DNA of 64,000 nt from Hevea brasiliensis. Lineage: Eukaryota > Streptophyta > Magnoliopsida > Malpighiales > Euphorbiaceae. A program made the translations under genes and the position numbers. The stretch is from NCBI RefSeq assembly GCF_030052815.1, contig NC_079507.1, positions 53,269,571-53,333,570 of the forward strand. The letters are read 5' to 3'. The notes under the pieces were generated by a model, which ran no database searches, was not told the DNA's origin, and was given only the letters and a program-made list of their open reading frames with translations. Positions within the stretch are counted from its first letter, which is position 1. Each line of letters opens with the position of its first letter. This document shows positions 54,350 to 64,000 of this stretch, piece by piece.

Positions 54350-55020
54350 CATTGATTTAAACTAGCTTTAGATACAAAAGTGTAGCAGAAAAATCAATAA
54401 AGCTTCTTTGAAGTTTAAATCACTCATATTATTTGCAGCAACAATAATTCAAAATTTAAAACTCAAACAGCCACATCTAATCCAACTTATTTTTGCCATG
54501 TGAATAGCTGTGTAAATCTGCCCAAAGTAGGGATTCGCCTTAACTGAATTTCCATGGTCCTTAGGTAACTGATTGAAGCTCATAACAAGATAGCAAAAGC
54601 TAAGTTCTTTTCAAATCTTGCCATTTTAATCAGATCTCTTTTAATGCTTATAAAATTTTATTTATGACGCCATATCATAATCAAGTTAGCGAAGAGTTTA
54701 CGAAAAGATAATCAACAGAAATTATCATCTCAGCAAAATTCTATTTAATCTCATCAGACAAATTCAATGGACTATCAGCAAATAGTGAGCAAAGAATTTC
54801 ATTATAGAGCTGGCAGCTGAAATTGGGTAACAAACCAGAACAAAGCAGTTGCAGGAATGGAAGTAGCTGTGTTGAGAAACATTACATAATACGTATTCCA
54901 ACCGAATTTTCAGATATTATAAGTAAAAGGAATAACATGATGAAACTTCTCTCCTGCTTTGGCCGTGCAATACCACTAAAGTAAATCAAGTTACCTCCAC
55001 TCTCTCAAGATAACTTATGG
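54350..55020 (+). repeat. second copy of the ENY2 3' flank, without ENY2 exons
   Basis: Matches 51003-51680 closely (CTGCCCAAAGTAGGGATTCG; GTTTACGAAAAGATAATCAAC; CTCTCCTGCTTTGGCCGT). Homology ends just where the sister copy leads into the ENY2 terminal exon, so the duplication boundary excluded the gene. Confidence 0.7.
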
Positions 55021-55558
55021 CAATACTAAAGCTTTTTTGTGTAGTAATTGTAACATGTCTTGACGTAATGCAATTAAAAGTATTGACAATATGGTTAGAA
55101 ATCTTCCATTTCTCTTTTCATTTTTTTTTCCCAGTTCATTTACTGACTACATATTTGAAAAACCCTGTTCATGTTCATTGCAAAACCAAATCATGCATCT
55201 TGATATGAATAAGTTTTTTCTTTTTTTTTTTTTTTTTCTCATCATTTGTTCCTATTATCAATTACAATTATTACTATTCTCGCTGTAAATCGCATACATA
55301 TATAATAACAGACCAAGTCTAATTCAGAGTCTTCACTTTCTCCCATATCCCAAATAAATGATTAAATACCATTTTAGGCCATAAGTTTCGAGCTTTATTA
55401 GTTTTACACTTTAGAAAATCAATCGATATTAGATTTTCTATCTTTTCACAAAAGGCGTTAGATTGTTCTGTTATGTTTTGTAGGGAACTGGAAGATTACA
55501 TGGGTTGGGAAGATTACATTTAACTTAAGCAATCATAGGACGTCAAAACTTAACCCAT

Positions 55559-57325
55559 AGAATAAATTAGATTTTAATCTAACAAATTTTTAATTTACTA
55601 TGTCATTTTCATACATATCCTCTCTCATTTTGATTCGTTTTTGGATATTTAGGAAAAATAACAGATATTTAGGATTTTACTTATACAGTGTAATAATAAT
55701 GAAAAGCTAAAAGGGACATAGTAACTAAACTAAGAATAGACATAAGAATTTTACAAAACAATTAGATTATCTCTCTAATATTTAAGTTTTAAGAGAGGAA
55801 AATTTAAACATTAAGAAGAATAAAAATGGTTTGATAGTTGACACTTAACAGGACACACTGACTTTGGAGAGCTCATGTTCTAAACTTAGAATTATTGTAG
55901 AGAGGCAACAAGAGTGGAGATTCATTAAAGTTTTCTTGCTTCTTTCCAACTTACAGCTACCAGAATATCAAAATTCCTTAGTCTTATTACTACTTCTCTT
56001 CCTCTACCCTTATTGAACGAGGACTCTCCAAGCTTAAAGAAAAATATGCCTATCCTATTGGGGAAAAAAAAAAAAACTAATGAATAAAGAAAACTTTTAT
56101 TCATAGACTCTATAAGATCATTGAAAATCTGATGCCCCATGCATGTGATAAACATGAAAATTTTTATTGAATGAAAATTTTTATTAGGTGAGGACTTATT
56201 TGGTCTTAATTAGAAAGTAAATGAGTATATTTGGCCTAAAATTTAATTTTGAGATTATTTGGCCCTTTATCGAAAGTATAAGAGCTTATTTGGTCTTTTC
56301 TTTTATTGAAAAATAATTTTGAAAAAAGTTATTTTATTATTTTAATATTTTTATGATTAAATATGTCAAATTTAATTTTAAATTAATTTTTAATTCTCTC
56401 TAAATAATATATTTAAAAATGTATTATTAAATAGTAACTTCAATAATAATGCTAAACTATTACAAATTAAAAAAGCAAGTATTACAAACTATTGTAAAGT
56501 CAAGTATCTCCAATATGACAAAATAAAAAAGCAAAAAACCAATGGAAATGGCAAAGTCAATTCTTTCCTATGGGAAAGAAAAGAAACCAAGTAAATGAAA
56601 AAAATGATGAAAAGCAATAGAGGCTTGGTTCAATGGAGCTTCTCTCCCACCTTAGTCCAATCTCTCCAATGCTACAAAATGAAAAAGCAAAAAACCAATG
56701 AAAAAGGCAAAGTTAATTCTTTTCTATGGAAAAGAAAGCAAACCAAGTAAATGAAATAAATGATGAAAAGCAATAGAGCCTTGGTTCAATCGGGCTTCTC
56801 TCTCACCTTAGTCCAAATAGGCTGTTGAAGAAGACCCTGCTTATGGAATCCTACTGTAAAATGCAATGCAAAGAAGCATCCTTGATGGGAACTTGTGAAA
56901 ATTTGTAAGTAGTGTCAATTCGTTTCATTTTTTTAATTTACATCAGCATTTAAAAAAAAAAGACTTGACTTGTGGAAATTTGTGAATACACTTGTGAAAA
57001 TATAGGAGCAATATCAATTCGTTTGATGGGAACTTGTGGAAATTTAGGAGTACCGTCAATTTGTTTAATTTTTTCTAACTTGCATCAGAGTAAAAAAGAC
57101 TTAGACTCTAATTTAGAGATTTTTTTTAATCTAAATCTAATACATCAAGAATTTAAAGCACAAAAATATGAAATTTAAAAAAAAAGAAGAAAAATTTCAA
57201 TATTTTAAGTATAAGATAGATTGAATTTAAACAAATATTTATATTAACAATGGTGGAAATGAATACTGGCATTAATAAAATTTCATTGTTCATCGAAAAT
57301 CGAAATAAAAAGTATGGTGCCATGC
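55559..57325 (+). repeat. segmental duplication I, right copy
   Basis: Counterpart of 9381-10979. It again carries the receptor-upstream-like segment (55830-56100) with no receptor coding sequence. The extra length comes from a tandem duplication at 56495-56815. The interval before it (55021-55558) resembles 11060-11420 in part and has no gene. Confidence 0.75.
56495..56815 (+). repeat. tandem duplication of about 168 bp
   Basis: Two adjacent copies of a segment with TCTCCAAT-TAC/GACAAAAT, AAGCAAAAAACCAATG and GCTTCTCTC-CACCTTAGTCC; the left paralogue (10317-10480) has one copy. It arose after the large duplication. Confidence 0.75.
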
Positions 57326-58790
57326 TTTTTGCTCTTTTCATTATATTTTGCTCTTTTCTTGTGTCTTTAATATAAACCTTACAATCGAACTACGTAAATC
57401 TTATATCCATTTTATTCCTCTCTCTCTATACATTTTGTTTATGTGATTGTGTGTGTTTTAGATTTGTAAGCTTGTTATAACAGATATTTTTGTATAATTA
57501 GAATTATTAAAGTTTCATCTTGAACTCTCAGTTCCTGAGATAAGATCAACATTTACATGTTGTTTGTTCTTTTTCATCTTCTTCAATTTGAATGAGAACT
57601 TGTGTTATGAATGAAGTTGAAGTCTGAAAGGCTTTATTGTGGTTGTTGTGCAGACCCTGGATCTATTAGACCTTTGTGAACAAGTGGGCTCCCCAGCTTA
57701 AGCAAATTGCTTGCTGAATATGCAAATGTAGTAGGCTTTGCGGTGCATGTTAGGTGCCTGCTTTTCACATATTTTCCACAGAGCATAAGCTTGGGGTTTA
57801 AGTTTGTTGGGTGAAATCTTGTTGAGAAAAGTAAGAATGGCATGTGAGCCAGCTGAATAAACGCATTTGTGTGTTGTGAAGCCTTGGTGGCTTCATGTTT
57901 TATAGTACCTATTATCTTATAGACAAACTTAAGAGATGTAAAAGAGAATGAATGATAGGCTGTGTAATGATCAAATCCTCAGAAGAGGAAGGTCTTTGAT
58001 GTGTTTATTTTATGCGTGAAAACTGAAAGTGTGACACGTGTGTTATGTTGAGCATCCACTGGAGTTCTAATCTAATTGTCATGGTTATGAATTTATGTGC
58101 ATTATTTATTTTGTGGTGTGAGATATTAATAATGTTGTTCTGCTGCCATAAATGTGTGGATCAAATACTCTAGTTATGAATTAAACCCTAAGCCCTCAAT
58201 ATTGCAGATTTTACTCTTGATAATAGACTTGATAGGAAGGGCAATAAAGTAAAATACTTATTGACCATTAAAAAACAAAAACCATTATTTGATGCCCTTT
58301 GTGGAAGAATTAAAATGGTTCATTAGAGAGAATCCTTCAAACTTTGGAATGAATTTAGCTGCCGTTTCATTGATTTCAACTACCTTTTAGATACAAAAGT
58401 ATAAGAAAAAAAAATCAATGAAAATTCTTTGAAATATAATTCACTTTAATCCATAAATAGAAAACATAATTTCTTTGAAAATAAAAGTCTAATAATCCAC
58501 AATTCTACAACCCACAAAAATTGGTTTATTTACATTGCATTCACCTCTCTTTTTCTTGAATCAATGCATCTATGATCAAATCAACATCAAATTAACTGAA
58601 AATGTCTTTCTCAATACAAGTAATTATCATTTTCCATCTTGTTGTACAACTTATATTTTTCACAATTTTCATTGTAGAAAATGCACACACTATTGTTACA
58701 GTGGAGGTAAAGTCAACACCAGCCAAATCCATACATAATACATAAAAATACTTTATTTTTGTGATAAATTTCCATTGTACATTTCTTGCT
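57326..58790 (+). repeat. segmental duplication unit U4 around a DCD-gene 3' end
   Basis: Colinear with 60750-62300 and, in part, 23742-25030: truncated penultimate exon near 57503-57538 (donor changed to ATAAG), terminal exon at 57654-57701, then the shared flank with deletions. No complete gene. Confidence 0.7.
57654..57701 (+). pseudogene. orphan terminal exon of a DCD-domain N-rich protein gene (U4)
   Basis: Reads TLDLLDLCEQVGSPA then TAA after TTGTGCAG. It differs from U2 and U5 by A to V. The upstream exon remnant ends KFHLELSVPE, with its donor GT changed to AT. Confidence 0.7.
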
Positions 58791-58807
58791 TAGAAATCAT
58801 ATACATA

Positions 58808-61036
58808 TAATAATAGACCAAGTCTAATTCAAAGTCTTTACTCTTTTCATACCCCAAATAAACAATTAAATAGCATTTTAGGCCTAAAGGTTCAAGCTTT
58901 GTTATTTTTAGTTTTTTACTTCAAAAAATCATTCAGTATTAGATTTTCTGTAATTTTACAAAAGGTGTTAGATTTTTGTCTTATGTGTAAATATACACTT
59001 GCTATCTAGCTGAAGAGATGAGGAGGAAAAGTTTTTGGCTGAGCTGGCCGGCTTGTTAGAAGTATAGCTGTATTCTAGAATATACAGGTGACTAGTAGAA
59101 TGTACAGGTGTCCAGAGGCAGTTATTCTTTTATTTGTATATAAATTGTATCAATGTCTCGTGCAAAAGATATACATTTTTCTTATTCTCTTTATTCAATT
59201 TCTCTGTTTTGTAGGAATCTTTACATTTAGATTAACCAATCATAGGACAAAACTTAACCCATACAATAACTTATATTTAATCTAACATCAATGGAAGAGA
59301 TGAATAATTTTCATTGATTAAAGTTCAAACTTGTGTTGCTTGTAAAGAGAATTTAATTAATTATATTATTTTTACTATAATTTTTTTAAATGAATTTTTT
59401 TTGCGTTTAAAAAATTAATTTTTTTACCTATTAAAAAAAATTGAAGTAGAAATACCTCCATCTTTTGTTAAGGCCAGTTGTTGAGAGAAATCTATAGGAG
59501 AGCCAAAATAAAAGCAGTGGATAACGCCTCCTGCAATTGGGTTCTTGTGAATAGGTGAAGGAATTTCTTCCAAGCATTGAGGTCAACGATATGGAATTGT
59601 GCCATTCCTTGATGAACTTGCAGCAATAACCATCAAGCCCAATCAAGCCCAAGAAGTCCACATGGTCCTCTTACAGTACCTTGTAGTACTTAGTAATGAC
59701 CACTTCACAATAGCCTGAATCTTATATAGTTACATTTTTATTGATTTCAACTAGCTTTAGATATAAAAATATAGCACAAAAATCAATAAAAACTCTTTGA
59801 AGTTTAAATCACTTTAAATTTAAAACTCAAATAGCCACATGTGAATAGCTCTGTAAATCTGCCCAAAGTAGGGGTCCACCTTAACTGATTTTCCATGGGC
59901 TCATAAGCTAAGTTCTTTTCAAATCTTACCATTTTCATCCTTCATTAATTGGCAAGACAAATATAAATCCACAAATGATGAAAAGGAAATTTTGCATATA
60001 AATGTGAGCAAAATTTCTTTTTCTTAATAACATAGGGATTGTGGGGACTTCATTTTTTCAATTAAATATTTATTGTTTAAAACCTACATTTATGGAACAT
60101 AGATAAAAAAAACCGATAGAAGGATCTCACAAGCAATTTGTTTTATTTGGATGATCTCACAAGCAACATAAGAATAAGTTTTGGACTAGTGAAATGCAGA
60201 GAGTCAAGTATCTCCACAAGGCTGAAAAGCATAAATCCATGCAAAAAACTCTTAACAATGAGGAAAGATTATAGAAAATATAATGACTTAATTGACTGTA
60301 GTTCTCACCTTTAACAAAATCTTATTACACAGAGAGAGAAAACATTTCAAATTAGACATTGAGAATCAGATAATGATTTAGAGTTCATTTAGCATCAAAC
60401 ACATGTTGAGAAAAATAATGAAGAAGAAAGCAGAGGTAAAATTTGATTGATACTGACCTTGGTACCAAATGGACCTACTTTAAGCAAATCAACTTCTTCA
60501 ACCACAACAAAAGCTCCCTAATGTGGGAACCAACAAGTAGTCAAACAAAATTTCTATAGTAGAAGAACAAAAATTTCAAGGCCATTACCAATGAGGTTTA
60601 AATGATTATTTTAAATGCTACTGAATGAAATATTTTATGAGGTATATGGTTGTAGGGAAGGGTTTGACCAGTATTAGTATTGTATTATTCTGCTTATTGT
60701 GGTAGCGTTGTGAGAAATTTGAGAAATGCATTGGGTTAGCATTCGAGAGTTTTGTGTCATTGTATTTTGCTCTTTTCTTATGTCTTAGATATAAACCTTA
60801 CGATCGAACCACGTAAATCTTGTATCCATTTTATTCCTCTCTCTCTATACATTGTGTTTATGTGATTGTGTGTGTTTTAGATTTGTAAGCTTGTTATAAC
60901 AGATATTTTTATATAATGAGAATTATTAAAGTTTCGTCTTGAACTCTCAGTTCCTGAGATAAGATCAACATTTACATGTTGTTTATTCTTTTTCATCTTT
61001 TTCAATTTGAATGAGAACTTGTGTTATGAATGAAGT
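58808..61036 (+). repeat. segmental duplication II, right copy
   Basis: Colinear with 11255-13537. It contains the best-preserved RT relic (59440-59693), an ENY2-flank-like stretch (59735-59960), and the empty sites for both the MITE (near 60568) and the copia LTR (TGAAG at 61030-61034). Confidence 0.8.
59440..59693 (-). pseudogene. Ty3/gypsy reverse transcriptase/RNase H relic (copy c)
   Basis: Minus-strand frame FLGL-GLDGYCCKFIKE, then LTSMLGRNSFTYSQE, aligns with the FLGL-GYYRKFIKDY...PLT-LLKKNSFTW-QEA stretch of Ty3/gypsy pol. A short internal duplication (GGGCTTGATT/GGGCTTGATG) is unique to this copy. No LTRs or other pol domains are nearby, so it was captured as a fragment before the block was duplicated. 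Confidence 0.65.
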
Positions 61037-63857
61037 TGAAGTCTGAAAGGCTTTATTGTGGTTGTTGTGCAGACCCTGGATCTATTAGACCTTTGTGAAC
61101 AAGCGGGCTCCCCAGCTTAAGCAAATTGCTTGCTGAATATGCAAACATAGTTGGCTTTGCCGTGCATGTTAGCTGCCTACTTTTCATAGATTTTTCATAG
61201 AGTGTAAGCTTGGGGTTTAAGTCTGTTGGGTGAAATCTTATTGAGAAAAGTAGGAATGGCATGTGAGCCAGTCGAATAAACACATTTGTGTGTTGTGAAG
61301 CCTTGGGGGCTTCATATTTTATAGTATCTATTATCTTATAGACAGATTTATGAGATGTAAAAGAGAATGAATAATAGGATGTGTAATGATCAAATCCTCA
61401 GAAGAGGAAGGTCTTTGATGTGTCTATTTTATGCATGTAAACTGAGAGCGTGACACGTATGTTATGTTGAGCATCCACTAGAGTTCTAATCTAATTGTTT
61501 TTAAAATTCCAATTTTACAAGTTGGTGGAATCCTCCTTTGATTGCCATATTGTTGCCTCTTAGAAAAGCACAGAACAGGATAGGGCTGCTTGGTAGGCAT
61601 CTATGCTAGAAAATGAATATCATGGTTATGAATTTATGTGCATTATTTATTTTGCGGTGTGAGATATTGATAATGTTGTTTTGCTACCATAAATGTGTGG
61701 ATCATATACGTGCTAACAAATGTTCCAAAATCGGTTACTCTGGTTATGAATTAAACCCTAAGCCCTCAATATTGTAGATTTTACTCTTGGTAATAGACTT
61801 GACAGGAAGGGCAATAAAGTAAAATACTTATTGACCATTAAAAAAAAAAACCATTATTTGATGCCTGCTGTGGAAGAATTAAAATGGTTCATTAGAGAGA
61901 ATCCTTCAAACTCTGGAATGAATTTAGCTGCTGTTTCATTGATTTCAACTAGCTTTTAGATACAAAATTATAAGAAAAAGAAATTAATAAAAATTATTTG
62001 AAATATAAATCACTTCAATCCATAAATAGAAAACATAATTTCTTTGAAAATAAAAGTATAATAATCCACAATTCTACAATCCACAAAAATTGATTTATTT
62101 ACATTGCATTCATCTCTCTTTTTCTTGAATCAATGCATCTATGATCGAATCAACATCAAATTAACTGAAAATGTCTTTCTCAATACAAGTAATTATCATT
62201 TTTCCATCTTGTTGTACAACTTATATTTTTCACAATTTTCATGGTAGAAAATACACACACTATTGTTACAGTGGAGGTAAAGTCAACTTTATTTTTGTAA
62301 TAAGTTTTTACTATACATTGAATAGTTCCAATTTCAGGTAATTTGGTAAATTTCTTTTCCTTTAAGGGCAATAAGTTTATCTTTTTTTGGAAACCTTTAT
62401 TGTTATTTCTTTAATTTAGGTTGAAAGTATGTGTGCGCTTTGTTAGGCCCTTCTTTTTTTCTTTTCTCACCATTCCAACGGGGTTTCCCGTGTCCTTGCA
62501 ACACGCTAACTAAGAAAAACGACGCCGTTTTCCTTATTTGTTTGCCGTTTTCCTTATTTGTTTGCCGTTTTCATTTGCGTTTTCCTCCTCTCAGTAGTTC
62601 CTTCGAGCAATGTTCTTTCGTTTGTGGAGTATATCTTCAATCAGTGACGAGATTTTGAGCTGTTAGCTTCCTTGGATGTTTGATTTGACAGTGAATCAGG
62701 AGAGTGCTTGGAAAGGACAATAATGGTTAGAGTGAGCTTCTTTTACACGATATGAAGCATTGGAACTGATTTGACAATTGGTATGGGTTCTCTGCCTTCC
62801 CCACCTTCCCTCCTGTCCTTCTTCTTCTCCTTCGTTATTTATGGTTGTCCATGAAAGCTGACGAGCTTTGATGTTTCACTTGCTATTCTCGGCTTTTCTC
62901 CCTCAAAATATAAAATCATTTCTCATCTCTCTACGGATTGAAGGGTTTTCTATAGTGGAATCATTTTTCTGCTCTATTTTTCCATCATCTCATCACGTGT
63001 TATTGCGAAATTTAACTATCTGGGTTTTCGAGAGTTATGAATTTTTTTTCTTTTCTGTTGCATTATATTATTTGGTAATTATTTATGTGAATACCCACCA
63101 AATGGGTCTTGGGTTTTACTGTTTGATTATGAATCTTTTAGGTGATTGTTTGCATTTTATTTGGATCTCGTTAGACTAGATCAGGGTTTGTCATTTGATG
63201 ATATCTATGTGTGTTACGATGTTAACTTATTTGTGCACATACTATACTACTGATGCATCTGATAAATGGTTTCTCAAAAAGAGATACAAGTTGTGTAAGT
63301 CTGTACTCTTAGATTGAGCTGTTTTGATTTAATTTACTTATGCTATTCCATTGTTAGTTACTCAATTTTGCAAAAAACTAAATACAAATGCAATTTTTTT
63401 ACTGTCCTAGGCTAATTTACAAGTTCAATTTTTGAGGGAAGTAAAGTAATTATGAGGTCAAAACTCTCATGTAACAGGTTTTCAAATGAAATTTTTATAT
63501 ATTTTTTTATTTAAAAATATGCCCTTTAACCCTCTCATTGTCTCATTCAATATCCATGCAAATGCAATCAAATGGTCCCGATCCTAAAGCATCTAATCAA
63601 CTGAGGTATGCAGTAAAGAATCTGACATCGAAAAGTTGCAAGCATGATTGGATAGGCATTCCAATAAAAAGCTAAAAATTATGGTCTTAGGCTATGACTG
63701 TGGCATTGATTGTAGTAGTTCTAATTGTTGCTTTGAAGAATGCACAGTTTGTGGTTGTACAATATCATTTGTGGCCTTCATGGAGATAGAGTTAATTCAT
63801 TGTGGGTGCTACAATGGTGCGTTTGGTTGCTATATTTAAGGTAAAGGTGATTGTTGT
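61037..63857 (+). repeat. segmental duplication III, right copy
   Basis: Counterpart of 23742-26604 without interruption from block II. It includes the terminal exon at 61073-61120 and the leader-like sequence at 62560-62870, where a 23-bp unit (TTATTTGTTTGCCGTTTTCC) is tandemly duplicated. Small open frames in 62431-63839 are not conserved as protein between the two copies, so no gene is called. Confidence 0.75.
61073..61120 (+). pseudogene. orphan terminal exon of a DCD-domain N-rich protein gene (U5)
   Basis: TLDLLDLCEQAGSPA then TAA, identical in protein to U2. The partner exon remnant near 60930-60960 reads KFRLELSVPE with the donor changed to ATAAG. No DCD exons upstream. Confidence 0.75.
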
Positions 63858-64000
63858 CATGGTATTTAGCAATAGTAATTAATTTTCAATTTTTTTTTTT
63901 TTTCAAAAAAAAACTTTGTATTTGAAATTATGGTTTAGTTATGGTCATTCATTGTCAAGAATCTCAGGAAATTTGAGGACAAAAAGAAAAGAATGAATGA
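63858..64000. other. window end, nothing recognised
   Basis: AT-rich unique-looking sequence after the end of duplication III. No feature seen. Confidence 0.4.

Noticed and set aside
55925..56155. Minus-strand open frames at 55925-56155 and 48705-48929 ending LVAVSWKEARKL
   Set aside because: They lie in the duplicated receptor-upstream region, are low-complexity (poly-F from A runs) and start in unrelated ways; duplicated non-coding DNA explains them.
59431..59520. Similarity of NKRWRYFYFNFF to the receptor's NRRWRHLYFNFLD tail, suggesting a receptor C-terminus fragment
   Set aside because: The rest of the frame matches the Ty3/gypsy RT/RNase H junction, and sister copies (9130, 11885) do not support a receptor reading; the tail match is short and aromatic-rich.
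62868..63839. Open frames at 62868-63179 and 63648-63839 as genes
   Set aside because: The paralogous stretch at 25660-26600 breaks these frames, and the DNA is T-rich and intron-like.

Overview
This is plant nuclear DNA, from a eudicot (Malpighiales or Euphorbiaceae is only a guess). The signs are AT-rich intergenic DNA, GT-AG introns, plant LTR retrotransposons, an EIX2-type receptor-like protein gene, a plant-specific DCD-domain gene and an ENY2 fragment. Only one gene looks intact: the leucine-rich-repeat receptor-like protein at 44627-47968 (minus). The rest is nested retroelements and rearranged segmental duplications carrying gene pieces.

Retroelements. 1-6055 is the 3' end of a Tat/Ogre-type Ty3/gypsy element: a short internal tail, a polypurine tract and a giant 5.9-kb LTR. 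It abuts part of another LTR (6056-7077), into which it probably inserted. 13538-23741 is a Ty1/copia (Angela/SIRE-like) solo LTR, TSD TGAAG, split by a decayed chromodomain-type Ty3/gypsy element at 15189-23240, TSD GAATT. About 29515-40370 is a 5'-truncated Ty1/copia element whose RNase H region is split by a second giant Tat/Ogre solo LTR (33757-39728), TSD CAAAT. Both giant LTRs carry an antisense gene with its own TATA box, related to the putative gypsy-type transposon family (Pfam Transposase_28), plus GATCGG-rich minisatellites.

Duplications. A 5-kb block at 58808-63857 matches 11255-13537 plus 23742-26604, so the 10.2-kb nested insertion is private to the left copy. A second pair is 9381-10979 and 55559-57325. 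Five copies of the 3' end of a DCD-domain N-rich protein gene lie at 8.5, 13.5/23.8, 42.8, 57.7 and 61.1 kb. Only the copy at 41093-42821 keeps upstream coding exons, and it has two frameshifts. Sequence like the upstream region of the receptor gene recurs without a gene at 9.7 and 55.9 kb, and its downstream flank recurs at 27.3-29.5 kb.

How it fits together. The window reads as a receptor-like protein cluster, with immune-type receptors next to a cell-death-domain gene, that grew by unequal exchange and was then invaded and partly broken by LTR elements. The insertion order can be read from TSDs, nesting and empty sites in sister copies.
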